Source of the DNA: Ruminococcaceae bacterium UBA7212
GTDB lineage: Bacteria > Bacillota > Clostridia > Oscillospirales > Acutalibacteraceae
Reading direction: 5' to 3'
DNA length: 64,000 nt
Assembly: GCA_002490525.1 (NCBI GenBank)
Contig: DKUE01000037.1
Coordinates: 71,704-135,703, forward strand
Shown: one piece after another, positions 23,140-32,457 of the stretch
Layout of the letters: the number at the start of each line of letters is the position of its first letter
Numbering within the stretch: position 1 is the stretch's first letter
The notes under the pieces: model-generated
What the model was told of the DNA's origin: nothing
Seen by the model: only the letters and a program-made list of their open reading frames with translations
Database searches by the model: none
Program-made: the position numbers and the translations under genes

Positions 23140-25533
23140 ATGGAAATACGCATCGCGCTTGCAGGCAATCCAAACAGCGGCAAAACGACTTTGTTTAACG
23201 CACTGACAGGCTCCAACCAATTTGTCGGCAACTGGCCCGGCGTAACTGTAGAAAAAAAGGAGGGCAGACTCAAAAAGCACAACAATGTAATCATTGCCGA
23301 TTTACCGGGCGTCTATTCCCTTTCCCCGTATACCTTGGAGGAGGTAGTCGCGCGCAATTATCTTTTAGAGGAACGCCCAAATGCAATTTTAAATATTGTG
23401 GACGGCACAAATTTAGAACGCAACCTTTATTTGACCACACAGCTTACCGAATTAGGCATTCCCGTGGTCGTTGCCGTCAACATGATGGATGTTGTAAAGA
23501 AAAACGGCGACAAAATCCATATTTCAGAGCTTTCCCGCATGCTCGGTTGTAAGGTTGTGGAAATTTCCGCATTAAAGGGTACAGGCGTACAGGAAGTCGC
23601 AGAAGCCGCAATGGCAGCTGCAAAAGGTACGGCAGCCGTTCCACAGCACAGCTTTTCGGGTACGGTGGAGCACGCGCTCGCACATATTGAAGAAGCCGCG
23701 GTACACGACATGCCTGCCGAACAGCAAAGATGGTATGCAATTAAGATTTTTGAGCGTGACGAAAAGGTACTTGCCCGTTTAAATCCGGATAAAGCCCTGC
23801 TTGCGCACATTGAAACAGACATTGCCGATGCGGAGAAAGAACTGGACGATGATGCGGAAAGCATCATCACAAACGAACGGTACATATACATTGCCTCGAT
23901 TATAAAAGGCTGTTACCAAAAGAAGCACGCAGGACAAATGACTACCTCGGATAAAATTGACCGCATCGTCACCAACCGCGTTTTGGCATTACCGATTTTT
24001 GCGGTTGTGATGTTCATTGTCTATTTTGTATCTGTCACCACGGTCGGCACTTGGGCTACAGACCGGGCAAACGATGGTGTGTTCGGCGACGGCTGGCATA
24101 TAACCGGCGGCGCGGCTTATGAAGAAGCGGTCAAAGCATATGCAGAACCCGCCGCAATTATCGAAGCCTTTGAAGCGGCGGCAGAGGAAGCAGACCTCAC
24201 CCCTGCGGATGCATTCTCTGTAACAGCAACCGCGTATTTGTATGACGAAGACGGCAATGCGGAAGGAGAAATTCCCGTTGATTTCTCCGCATACACCGAA
24301 GCCGCCGCTGCAGAAAAACCCGCGCCTGAGGACTTCGGCATTTGGGTGCCGGGTATCCCTGTACTCATCGGCAACAGCTTAGAAGAAATTCACTGCGCCG
24401 AATGGCTGCAAAGCTTAATTTTAGACGGCATTGTCGGCGGCGTGGGCGCGGTGCTCGGTTTCGTGCCGCAAATGCTCGTGCTGTTTATCTTTCTTGCATT
24501 CTTAGAATCCTGCGGGTATATGGCGCGTGTGGCGTTTGTGATGGACAGATTCTTCCGCAAGTTCGGACTTTCGGGCAAATCGTTCATCCCAATGCTCATC
24601 GGCACGGGCTGCGGCGTGCCCGGCATTATGGCTTCCCGTACCATTGAAAACGAACGCGACCGCCGTATGACGATTATGACGACTACCTTTATCCCCTGCA
24701 GCGCAAAGCTGCCGATTATTGCACTGATTGCGGGCGCACTGTTTGGCGGCGCATGGTGGGTTGCACCGAGTGCGTACTTTGTCGGCATTACCGCGATTAT
24801 TCTGTCGGGCATTATGCTGAAAAAGACAAAACTTTTCTCCGGTGACCCTGCGCCGTTTGTAATGGAACTGCCCGCTTACCATCTGCCGACAGTCGGCAAC
24901 ATCCTACGTTCCATGTGGGAACGCGCATGGTCGTTCATAAAAAAAGCAGGCACCGTTATTTTACTCTCCTCTGTCATTTTGTGGTTCTTGCAGGGCTTCG
25001 GTACGGAGAACGGCTCGTTCGGTATGGTTGAAGATATCAACAGTTCTATTCTTGCGGTCATCGGCAGTGCAATTGCATGGATTTTCACACCTTTGGGCTT
25101 CGGCAACTGGCAGAGCGCCGTAGCCGCCATCACAGGTCTGATTGCCAAAGAAAACGTGGTCAGCACCTTCGGCGTGCTGTTCGGCGGGTTTGACGAGGTT
25201 GCGGAAAACGGCTGGCAGATTTGGAGCAATGTGCGCGAAGTCTTCTCTCCGCTCGCGGCGTATTCTTTCTTGGTATTCAACCTGCTTTGTGCGCCGTGCT
25301 TTGCGGCAATGGGTGCAATCCGCCGCGAAATGCACAACGGCAAATGGACGGCATTTGCGATAGGCTATCAATGTCTGTTCGCCTATGCGGTAAGCCTGGT
25401 CATTTATCAGCTCGGCATGCTTTTCACAGGCGCAGGCAATGTGTTCGGCGTGACTGTTGCTTTTCTGATTGTCGCATTCTTCATCTTTATGCTGGTTCGT
25501 CCCGAAAAGAACAAATCCCCTCTAAAAAAGTAA
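23140..25533 (+). CDS. feoB: Ferrous iron transporter B
   Basis: This 797-residue inner-membrane Fe(II) transporter has a cytosolic G domain at the N-terminus: G1 GNPNSGKTT (about 9-17), G3 DLPGVYSL (about 54), G4 NMMD (about 115). The membrane part carries the two Gate motifs (ESCGYMARVAFVMDR about 465, TGCGVPGIMASR about 490) and the conserved IPCSAKLPI segment. Between the first helix and the next gate (about 305-410) is an acidic, Ala/Glu-rich extracytoplasmic insertion of about 100 residues, seen in many clostridial FeoB. Iron control is expected through the GTTAG-type operators. The ATG follows AAAGGAAG. Confidence 0.97.
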   Translation: MEIRIALAGNPNSGKTTLFNALTGSNQFVGNWPGVTVEKKEGRLKKHNNVIIADLPGVYSLSPYTLEEVVARNYLLEERPNAILNIVDGTNLERNLYLTTQLTELGIPVVVAVNMMDVVKKNGDKIHISELSRMLGCKVVEISALKGTGVQEVAEAAMAAAKGTAAVPQHSFSGTVEHALAHIEEAAVHDMPAEQQRWYAIKIFERDEKVLARLNPDKALLAHIETDIADAEKELDDDAESIITNERYIYIASIIKGCYQKKHAGQMTTSDKIDRIVTNRVLALPIFAVVMFIVYFVSVTTVGTWATDRANDGVFGDGWHITGGAAYEEAVKAYAEPAAIIEAFEAAAEEADLTPADAFSVTATAYLYDEDGNAEGEIPVDFSAYTEAAAAEKPAPEDFGIWVPGIPVLIGNSLEEIHCAEWLQSLILDGIVGGVGAVLGFVPQMLVLFIFLAFLESCGYMARVAFVMDRFFRKFGLSGKSFIPMLIGTGCGVPGIMASRTIENERDRRMTIMTTTFIPCSAKLPIIALIAGALFGGAWWVAPSAYFVGITAIILSGIMLKKTKLFSGDPAPFVMELPAYHLPTVGNILRSMWERAWSFIKKAGTVILLSSVILWFLQGFGTENGSFGMVEDINSSILAVIGSAIAWIFTPLGFGNWQSAVAAITGLIAKENVVSTFGVLFGGFDEVAENGWQIWSNVREVFSPLAAYSFLVFNLLCAPCFAAMGAIRREMHNGKWTAFAIGYQCLFAYAVSLVIYQLGMLFTGAGNVFGVTVAFLIVAFFIFMLVRPEKNKSPLKK

Positions 25534-25548
25534 CAAGGAGTGTTTAAA

Positions 25549-25725
25549 ATGCTTGCATTTCTGCAAAATAATCTTGCAAATATTCTCATTCTTCTCGCGC
25601 TCGCGGCGGTTGTGTTTCTGATTGTGCTTTCCATGCGAAAAAATAAAAAGGAAGGCAAATCCGCCTGCGGCTGTGGCTGTTCGTCCTGCCCGATGTCGCG
25701 TGAATGTCACAGCGCGAAGAAATAA
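25549..25725 (+). CDS. FeoB-associated Cys-rich membrane protein
   Basis: This 58-residue protein has one membrane helix (about 8-28), a basic patch RKNKK, and a cysteine cluster CGCGCSSCP with one further Cys. The family is almost always found directly after feoB in Clostridia and may pass or bind iron; function is unproven. The ATG at 25549 has AAGGAG eight bases ahead; an upstream GTG at 25540 lies in the ribosome site and is unlikely. It is the last gene of the feo operon, with a terminator about 110 bases later. Confidence 0.88.
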   Translation: MLAFLQNNLANILILLALAAVVFLIVLSMRKNKKEGKSACGCGCSSCPMSRECHSAKK

Positions 25726-25834
25726 AGCGTATTCGTATTTCGATATGCCTTAGGAAATACCGTGTTCTATACAATCCTCCCCTTGAAAAGAAACGCCTTG
25801 TCAAATGATGAGGTGTTGTAGAGAAGAGAAAGTT

Positions 25835-25875
25835 AAAAACCGATGCAGAGTCCGGTGACCCCGCATCGGTTTTTA
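25835..25875 (+). terminator. Terminator of the feo operon
   Basis: AAAAACCGATGC pairs perfectly with GCATCGGTTTTT around a 16-base loop. The rest of the 284-base gap from feo to the broken phosphotransferase gene shows no gene or known RNA. Confidence 0.85.
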
Positions 25876-26009
25876 CTGTATATTTATCTTCTGAAAGTAT
25901 AGAATCCACTATAACACTTTCGAACAGCGTCCACAAAGATACCATATAGGAGATTATAAATACTTACTGCGCTGAGTTGATGCAAATCAACGTATCATTG
26001 ACAACAGAT

Positions 26010-26687
26010 TCAGTTTATATTCTGTTTGAAAATTTCAATTAAAGATATAGTTTCATTTACCAGGATACTGAAAACTTTCATATATGCTAAGAACCGTCTT
26101 TCCAAAATTTGCGCCGAATTCCTCGTTATCTTCGTCATCAAGTAAATAAGAAAAATCACTTTTAGGTTTTCCAACGCGGCTATCTGCAAAATCAAGAATT
26201 CCGCACACCACATTTTTATCATTAAACAATATGTGGTTAAGGCTGAAGTCACCGTGCAGCAAAACCAAATTTTTTCTTTTGATGGGCAAAATATTTTTTG
26301 GTTATGCAGACAATACAAGAAATTTGCTATGATTTCTGCATTTTGAAAAAGAGTTCTTTCATCCGGCATCAGGAACTCTGCTTTAGATAATTTTTTGCCG
26401 TACAATCGTTTGGAAGCAAAGTACACGAACTCTTCGTGACCGACAGAAAAGGTATTATTAAAAATAACATTCGGAATGTCTAACGGCACTTTTTGCTCCA
26501 AGCCTTGCAATACCTGCATTTCGACTTTTAAGCATTTGCTTGCTTTGCGGTGCTTTGGGAGCTTCACAACCATTTCATTATTAATGCAAAAAGCTTCGGA
26601 GTGATTTCCGCATCCAATAAACTCTATGGATCTTACTTGAATTGACTTTGAGATTATATTTCTTGCGCGCTCTATAGAATACTTCAT
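26010..26687 (-). pseudogene. Frameshifted and shortened phosphotransferase (APH-like kinase)
   Basis: The first part (26687 to about 26290) encodes an aminoglycoside-phosphotransferase-like N-lobe, with IEFIGCGNHSEAFCINNEMVVKLPKH as the ATP-binding segment and VYFASKRLYGKKLS. The catalytic part continues in another frame (26289-26053): LLHGDFSLNHILFND has the catalytic Asp and Asn, and GILDFADSRVGKPKSDF has the metal-binding Asp. The switch falls in A-rich runs around 26275-26295. The rejoined protein would stop near residue 210, about 80 short of the usual length, so the C-terminus is also lost. The region is distinctly AT-rich, which suggests acquired DNA. A sequencing slip is possible, but it would not explain the missing end. 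Confidence 0.75.
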
Positions 26688-26800
26688 TTGTCAGCTCTTG
26701 TCCATTATAAAAATATGAACTGTGAAAAAGCGTCTTCCTATCATTAAATGAAGACTTCGTTATTGTACCTTGTCAAAGCGACAGGCGTTTCTTTGCATTT

Positions 26801-26871
26801 GCGTAAAGGTCGTTCCCTGCAAAATGTCCAATTTCATTCTGTTTGCGATTCTTCGCTGCGCTCAGAATAAC
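26801..26871. repeat. Dispersed intergenic repeat, copy C
   Basis: AAAGGTCGTTCCCTGC, an ATTTCATTCTG spacer, and GATTCTTCGCTGCGCT with CAGAATAAC match the two-part repeat seen at 7236 and 27934. It lies in the gap between the broken phosphotransferase and the Nudix gene. Confidence 0.55.
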
Positions 26872-26929
26872 AAAACAGCGGTAGCTGAACGCAGCCCGCT
26901 CCAAAAAATCCCCCTTATTTAGATTGTAT

Positions 26930-27385
26930 TCAACCGTAATATGAATACGGCTCGTGCTCGCGTTCACACATATAAGGGCGTTTTTGAAAGCCTTTTTCTT
27001 CAGCAGAGCGAATCGCCCATTTGGTAAGCTCGGGCACATCTTCATGCGCGAGTGCGGTGGAAATATCCATCCAAAGAATTTCGCTGTTTTCACCGTCACA
27101 GGGGTGGGCTTCCCCCGAAACATATTCCGCACGGAATATCAGATACCAGTCCTTGGCATTTGTCCGCACGCCTACAATCCCTGTCGGACGCACCAAAACA
27201 CCGGTTTCCTCCTGCGTTTCACGCACAACGGCTTCCTCCACCGCTTCGCCGAGATTCATATAACCGCCGGGTAAAATCAAATATCCTTTGCCGTCACCGT
27301 AGGTATGCCGTCCCAAAAGCACTTTGCCGTCACGAAAGACAACAGCGGCAACAGATTTTCCCCAGTCTGTATTTCCCGATTCCAT
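26930..27385 (-). CDS. Nudix hydrolase
   Basis: This 151-residue pyrophosphohydrolase has a complete Nudix box, GGYMNLGE..VRETQEETGV (about residues 42-64), with all metal-binding Glu residues. The substrate class (nucleotide, ADP-ribose or NADH) cannot be read from the motif. I chose the ATG at 27383-27385, behind GTGAGG, over a TTG seven codons upstream that lacks a ribosome site. It follows the GNAT gene by 27 bases on the minus strand and is probably co-transcribed with it. Confidence 0.88.
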   Translation of the reverse strand: MESGNTDWGKSVAAVVFRDGKVLLGRHTYGDGKGYLILPGGYMNLGEAVEEAVVRETQEETGVLVRPTGIVGVRTNAKDWYLIFRAEYVSGEAHPCDGENSEILWMDISTALAHEDVPELTKWAIRSAEEKGFQKRPYMCEREHEPYSYYG

Positions 27386-27412
27386 GCTGCATACCTCACT
27401 TTTCAAAATGGA

Positions 27413-27850
27413 TTACAGCCACTGTATAAAGGCGGTTTTGTCCCCGCAGTTATAACCTGCCTTTTGATAAAACCGCAGAGTTTCTGCATCCTTTGCACCT
27501 GTTAACAGCATCATTTTATAGCAGTTGCTATCCTCTGCCGTCTGTTTCGCTTTTTGCAAAACCGCAGTGGCAAAGCCGCGGTTTCGATACGCTTTATGCG
27601 TCACCACATTTTCTATAAATGCATAGGGACGCACCTCGCGCGTCAAATTCGGAATCACCACACACACGCAGGACGATACCAGCTGACCGTTTTCTTCCGC
27701 GACAAAAATGTGATGGTTCCTGTCCTCTGTAATTGTTTGCCAAGTGCGTTCGAGATATTCCGTATTTTCGGGAATTTCGGTTTCGTGCAAATGCAAATAC
27801 AATTCCAAGAGTGCATTTAATTCGTCTGCGCGGATTTCACGGACGGTCAT
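27413..27850 (-). CDS. GNAT-family N-acetyltransferase
   Basis: This 145-residue acetyltransferase has motif A at AFIENVVTHKAYRNRGFATAV (about 75-95), with the RNRGFA acetyl-CoA loop, and the motif-B segment KMMLLTGAKDAETLRFYQKAGY. The substrate is unknown. The ATG at 27848-27850 is preceded by AAAAGGGG at good spacing; an ATG three codons earlier sits directly on that site. A dispersed repeat separates it from the topoisomerase genes further upstream on the same strand. Confidence 0.86.
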   Translation of the reverse strand: MTVREIRADELNALLELYLHLHETEIPENTEYLERTWQTITEDRNHHIFVAEENGQLVSSCVCVVIPNLTREVRPYAFIENVVTHKAYRNRGFATAVLQKAKQTAEDSNCYKMMLLTGAKDAETLRFYQKAGYNCGDKTAFIQWL

Positions 27851-27933
27851 GGGTTTCATCCCCTTTTCAATAGTTCTATATACAAAGCAGGGGCGAACTG
27901 TGTTCGCCCGTTGGAGTCGGATGGGGTTTTGGC

Positions 27934-28015
27934 GAAACAACACAATGGTTGTTCCCTACGCGTGCAACCGATTCACTTTGTGCGAAGGGAGATTCTTCGC
28001 TTCGCTCGGAATGAC
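27934..28015. repeat. Dispersed intergenic hairpin repeat, copy B
   Basis: This copy contains both parts in the same order as 7236-7324: GAAACAACACAATGG with TTGTTCCCTACG, then GGGAGATTCTTCGCT followed by TCGCTCGGAATGAC, ending two bases before the topoisomerase stop codon. Confidence 0.62.
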
Positions 28016-28016
28016 A

Positions 28017-30254
28017 TTATAAGGTCAGCTGTTCGCCTGCATCCTCCGCAGACAGCAGTGCGCCGGCGGCAGGAAGTGTGCGGGTGCGGTAGCGGGCGGG
28101 CTTTTGGAATTCACCGTCTTTGTAAGCACGCACGCTCGCGACTCTGTGTCCTTTTTTAAGTGTCATCACCGACACACCCTGTGTATCCTTTGTTGTTTTC
28201 GGCGTGATTGCACCTGTATTCAATAGAAGAATCCGCCCTGCAGTGGACTGCATAACCAATTCACAGTCCTCGGCAATTTGATACATCGCCGCCAGCGGGA
28301 ATTTTTCACAATACGCTTTAATCAGTTTTTTACGATTGGTCTTGGTCTCATAGGCGGTCAAATCCACCTTTGCCACCTTACCGTTTTCAAAGAAAAAGAG
28401 CATATACCCCTTGTAGTCGGTCGTTACTGCCATATAAATTGCGGATTCACCCGCATCCATATGCAATTTGGATGCAACAAAGTCGCCTAAAACGCTTGCT
28501 TTACTGTCGTCAAAGTCCGCCGCTTTCGCCTTATAAACCTGACAACGGTCGGTAAAGAACAACAAATCGGTATTATTGGTCGCCTCCAACGTCTCTATAA
28601 TGCTGTCGCCCTCTTTGAGCTTCTGCTCACCGCTCATGCGCAGAGACTGCGGGGTGATTTTTTTGAAATACCCCTCTTTGGTAAAGAACAAATGCACAGG
28701 ATAATCAGGGATTTCCTCGATTTCCGCATCCTCTTCCTCGGCGGCAGCATAAATAATCTCGGTACGGCGGGGCTTATTATATTTCTCAACAACCGTTTCC
28801 AATTCGTTTACAATAATCTTTTTAATGCGCGCCTTGCTCGAGAGAATATCCTCCATATCCTCAATATTTTTGCGCAGTTCTTCGATATCCTTGGTGCGCT
28901 TGAGGATATATTCGCGGTTCAAATGGCGCAGTTTGATTTCCGCAACATATTCCGCCTGAATTTTGTCGATGCCGAAGCCAATCATCAAGTTCGGCACGAC
29001 TTCAGCTTCTTCCTCGGTGGAGCGGATAATGCGAATCGCTTTGTCAATATCGAGAAGAATCTTCTGCAAGCCCTCTAGCAGGTGCAAACGGTCCTTTGCT
29101 TTTGATAAATCAAAATAGACACGGCGGCTGACACATTCCATGCGGAAAGCAATCCACTCGAGAAGCAAATCCCGCACACCCAAAACGCGCGGTACGCCCG
29201 CAATCAACACGTTAAAGTTGCAGGCAAAGGAATCCTCCAGCGGTGTGGATTTAAACAGCTTGCGCATCAGTTTTTCAGGGTCCGTGCTGCGCTTCAAATC
29301 TATTGTAATTTTTAAGCCTTTTTTATCGGTCTCATCACGGACATCGGCGATTTCCCGTGCCGCACCGCTTTTCACTTTTTCAATAATTTTATCAATAATC
29401 GCCTCGGCGGTAGTGGTCGGCGGAATTTCGGTAATATCGATACAGTTGTTGGGCTTGTCGTAAGCATATTTGGAACGCACCTTAAAGCTGCCGCGTCCCG
29501 TGCGGAAGATTTCACGCATCTGTGCGTCATCATACACAATCTGCCCGCCGCCGATAAAATCCGGTGCCTTTACCGCTTCGTTAATATCACAGTCAGGATT
29601 TTTAATCAAACCCACCGTGGCATCGCAAATCTCTTTTAAATTAAAGGAGCAAATGGACGATGCCATACCGACGGCGATACCCGTATTTGCATTGACAAGC
29701 ACGGACGGGAATGTCACGGGAAAGAGCGTCGGCTCTTTCATAGTATTGTCGTAGTTATCTACAAAATCGACGGTATCCTTGTCAATATCGGCAAACAGCT
29801 CGGCGGCAATCGGCTCCAACTTCGCCTCGGTATAACGGGATGCCGCATACTGCATATTCCTTGAATACGCTTTACCGAAGTTTCCTTTGGAAAGGACATA
29901 CGGATATAAAAGTGCTTCGTTGCCGCGCGACAGGCGCACCATGGTTTCATAAATTGTCGCGTCACCGTGCGGATTCAACTGCATAGTGCGCCCGACGATA
30001 TTCGCCGATTTAATCGTCGAACCGTTTAACAGTCCCATTTTATACATCGTATAGAGCAGCTTTCTGTGCGAGGGCTTAAAGCCATCGATTTCGGGAATCG
30101 CACGCGACATAATCACACTCATGGCATATGGCATATAGTTCGTTTCGAGCGTTTCTGTAATGAACTGCTCCACGACCTCGCCCGCGCCTAAAATGTGCGC
30201 GTTCGGCTGTAATGCTTCCTCTTGTGTTTCTTTTTTCTTCGGTTTTCTGGGCAT
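28017..30254 (-). CDS. parC: DNA topoisomerase IV-type subunit A (type IIA)
   Basis: This 745-residue cleavage subunit of a type IIA topoisomerase has FKPSHRKLLYTMYKMG (about 60), IVGRTMQLNPHGDATIYETMV (about 85-105), the catalytic Tyr in AASRYTEAKLEP (about 138), and FTRLSK-like core segments to about 470. A beta-pinwheel C-terminal region (about 500-740) follows. It is longer-tailed than classical ParC but lacks the GyrA box of true GyrA, so it is the second topoisomerase typical of Oscillospirales. In the quinolone loop the position equivalent to E. coli GyrA Ser83 is Ala, with Glu at the Asp87 position. It is transcribed after the B subunit. Confidence 0.9.
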   Translation of the reverse strand: MPRKPKKKETQEEALQPNAHILGAGEVVEQFITETLETNYMPYAMSVIMSRAIPEIDGFKPSHRKLLYTMYKMGLLNGSTIKSANIVGRTMQLNPHGDATIYETMVRLSRGNEALLYPYVLSKGNFGKAYSRNMQYAASRYTEAKLEPIAAELFADIDKDTVDFVDNYDNTMKEPTLFPVTFPSVLVNANTGIAVGMASSICSFNLKEICDATVGLIKNPDCDINEAVKAPDFIGGGQIVYDDAQMREIFRTGRGSFKVRSKYAYDKPNNCIDITEIPPTTTAEAIIDKIIEKVKSGAAREIADVRDETDKKGLKITIDLKRSTDPEKLMRKLFKSTPLEDSFACNFNVLIAGVPRVLGVRDLLLEWIAFRMECVSRRVYFDLSKAKDRLHLLEGLQKILLDIDKAIRIIRSTEEEAEVVPNLMIGFGIDKIQAEYVAEIKLRHLNREYILKRTKDIEELRKNIEDMEDILSSKARIKKIIVNELETVVEKYNKPRRTEIIYAAAEEEDAEIEEIPDYPVHLFFTKEGYFKKITPQSLRMSGEQKLKEGDSIIETLEATNNTDLLFFTDRCQVYKAKAADFDDSKASVLGDFVASKLHMDAGESAIYMAVTTDYKGYMLFFFENGKVAKVDLTAYETKTNRKKLIKAYCEKFPLAAMYQIAEDCELVMQSTAGRILLLNTGAITPKTTKDTQGVSVMTLKKGHRVASVRAYKDGEFQKPARYRTRTLPAAGALLSAEDAGEQLTL

Positions 30255-30372
30255 TGGATTTTACTCCTTATTCATACGGTATGAAAAAAATATACGGGAT
30301 TCTGTAAAACTGTCATTCTGCACCGTCAGGCAAGATTCGCACATCCTACAATCTGTCATTCTGAGCCTTATG

Positions 30373-32361
30373 TTACGACACATCCGTCAAATCAAGATAC
30401 ATATATCCGTTTTCGGCAATGTAGTCTTTGCGCCCCTGTAAATTGTCGCCCAACAACAAATCAAATTTATCGGCAACCGCTTCGGGGGAATAGTCGGGTT
30501 CGACCTTAATCAGACGGCGGGTTTTCGGGTTCATGGTGGTCAGCCACATCATATCCGCCTCGTTTTCACCGAGTCCCTTAGAACGCTGAATGGTGAATTT
30601 ACGGTCACCGATTTCCGCGAGCGCCTCCTGCTTTTCCTTCTCGGTATAGCAGAACCATGTTTCGTCTTTTGTGTTAATCTCGTAAAGCGGAGATTCGGCA
30701 ATATACACCTTACCCTCACGAATCAGCGTCGGCATCAATCTATAAATCATCGTCAAAATCAGCGTGCGAATCTGGAACCCGTCCACGTCGGCATCGGTGC
30801 AAATGATGACCTTGCTCCAGCGCAGATTGTCCAGATTAAAGGATGAAAGCTCCTTGCTTGCCTTGCCCGTGACTTCCACGCCGCAGCCAAGCACCTTAAT
30901 TAAATCCGTAATAATCTCACTTTTGAAAATTTTGTTATACTCCGCTTTTAAGCAGTTGAGAATTTTACCGCGCACGGGGATAATCGCCTGAAAAGCTGAA
31001 TCCCGTGCCTGCTTACAGGCACCGAGTGCCGAATCGCCTTCCACAATAAAAATCTCGCGCTCGTTTACATCCTTAGAGCGGCAATCCACAAATTTTTCCA
31101 CACGGTTTGAGAGGTCGTTGCCGCTTTGCAACGTTTTTTTGATGTTTAAGCGGGTCGTTTCCGCTTTGATGCGCGAGCGCATATTAATCAGCACCTGATT
31201 GGCAACCTTTTCGCCGTCCAGCGGGTTTTCTAAGAAATAGACCTCTAACTGATGACGGAAAAATTCCGTCATAGCCTCTTGAATAAATTTATTTGTAATC
31301 GCTTTTTTAGTTTGGTTTTCATAAGAAGTTTGCGTGGAGAACGAAGACACCACCAGCACCAAACAATCCTCAATATCCTGAAAATTCACCTTGCTGTCGG
31401 TTTTTAAGTATTTGCCGTTCGCCTTTAAATACGCGTCAATCTGCGAAACGAACGCACTGCGCACCGCTTTTTCGGGCGCACCGCCGTGCTCCAAGAAACT
31501 GGAATTGTGGTAATATTCCTTTAACTGTTTTTTATTGGAAAAACAAAGCGCCGCATTGATTTTCACCTTGTATTCAGGCTTGTCCGCACGGTCGCGCCCC
31601 TTGCGCTCCGTCTGCCAAAACTGCACATCGGAAAGGGTCTCGGTATCGCCGACAAATTCCTTTACATAATCCGTTATACCGTTTTCATAAATGTATTCAT
31701 AGGTATCAAAGGTATTGGCGGTAACCTGGTCTTTTAAAATAAACCGTACGCCCGCATTGACAACGGATTGGCGGCGAATCGTCTCCTGATAATATTCCAG
31801 CGGAATATCAATATCGGTAAAGACCTTTAAGTCGGGCTTCCAGCGAATCCGCGAACCGGTATCTTTTTTATGGTAAGGCTCGCGCTGTAATTCCCCATCG
31901 GGATTTCCCTCTTTAAAGCGCATCACATAACGCGTACCGTTTTTGTGAATTTCCGCTTCCATATATTCCGAAGCATACTGCGTAGAGCAAAGTCCCAAGC
32001 CGTTGAGTCCTAAAGAATACTCATAGCTGCCGCCGTCGTTGGTATTGTATTTGCCGCCCGCGTACATCTCGCAGAAAACCAGTTCCCAGTTATAACGCTG
32101 TTCGTTTTCATTAAAGTCCATCGGAATACCGCGTCCGAAGTCCTGCACCTCAATGGATTTGTCCAAGTAGCGCGTGACAATAATTCTGTCGCCGTGCCCC
32201 TCTCGTGCCTCGTCTATGGAATTGGAGAGAATCTCAAACACCGCATGCTGACAGCCGTCAATACCGTCCGAGCCGAAAATGACGGCAGGACGTTTGCGGA
32301 CACGGTCCGCGCCCTTTAACTGTGATATGCTTTCTTCGGTATACGCCGCTTTTTTTGCCAT
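30373..32361 (-). CDS. parE: DNA topoisomerase IV-type subunit B (type IIA ATPase)
   Basis: This 662-residue ATPase subunit has the GHKL domain with EILSNSIDEAREGHGD (about 44-59), the DFGRGIPMDFNEN ATP lid region, and SLGLNGLGLCSTQYASE. A TOPRIM domain follows, with the catalytic Glu in IVEGDSALGACKQARD (about 430) and the metal-binding DADVDGFQI. It pairs with the downstream A subunit, 118 bases away. The protein is shorter in the lid than GyrB and lacks the GyrB insertions, consistent with a ParE-like role in decatenation; gyrase A/B would then lie elsewhere. A 30-bp dyad overlaps its promoter. Confidence 0.9.
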   Translation of the reverse strand: MAKKAAYTEESISQLKGADRVRKRPAVIFGSDGIDGCQHAVFEILSNSIDEAREGHGDRIIVTRYLDKSIEVQDFGRGIPMDFNENEQRYNWELVFCEMYAGGKYNTNDGGSYEYSLGLNGLGLCSTQYASEYMEAEIHKNGTRYVMRFKEGNPDGELQREPYHKKDTGSRIRWKPDLKVFTDIDIPLEYYQETIRRQSVVNAGVRFILKDQVTANTFDTYEYIYENGITDYVKEFVGDTETLSDVQFWQTERKGRDRADKPEYKVKINAALCFSNKKQLKEYYHNSSFLEHGGAPEKAVRSAFVSQIDAYLKANGKYLKTDSKVNFQDIEDCLVLVVSSFSTQTSYENQTKKAITNKFIQEAMTEFFRHQLEVYFLENPLDGEKVANQVLINMRSRIKAETTRLNIKKTLQSGNDLSNRVEKFVDCRSKDVNEREIFIVEGDSALGACKQARDSAFQAIIPVRGKILNCLKAEYNKIFKSEIITDLIKVLGCGVEVTGKASKELSSFNLDNLRWSKVIICTDADVDGFQIRTLILTMIYRLMPTLIREGKVYIAESPLYEINTKDETWFCYTEKEKQEALAEIGDRKFTIQRSKGLGENEADMMWLTTMNPKTRRLIKVEPDYSPEAVADKFDLLLGDNLQGRKDYIAENGYMYLDLTDVS

Positions 32362-32406
32362 TGCTTCAATGCATCCTTTTTCAGAAATTCAAATTGCAAA
32401 ATTTTA

Positions 32407-32445
32407 CCGCTATATATTTTACACGATATATAGCGGTTTCGTCAA
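32407..32445 (-). promoter_or_regulatory. Topoisomerase promoter overlapped by a perfect dyad
   Basis: CCGCTATATAT (32407-32417) and ATATATAGCGG (32426-32436) are perfect inverted arms around 8 bases. On the minus strand TTGACG (32440-32445), an 18-base spacer and TAAAAT (32416-32421) form a promoter whose spacer and -10 lie within the dyad. It may be an operator or a supercoiling-sensitive structure. As a terminator it would lack a T run. Confidence 0.5.
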
Positions 32446-32457
32446 GGTTATATAGTT

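Noticed and set aside
24390..25371. Long minus-strand frames opposite feoB (about 126-155 residues)
   Set aside because: They arise from the codon pattern of feoB, without ribosome sites or recognisable domains.
25726..26009. Possible structured RNA after the feo operon
   Set aside because: Apart from the terminator at 25835 no conserved riboswitch or small-RNA landmark could be recognised.
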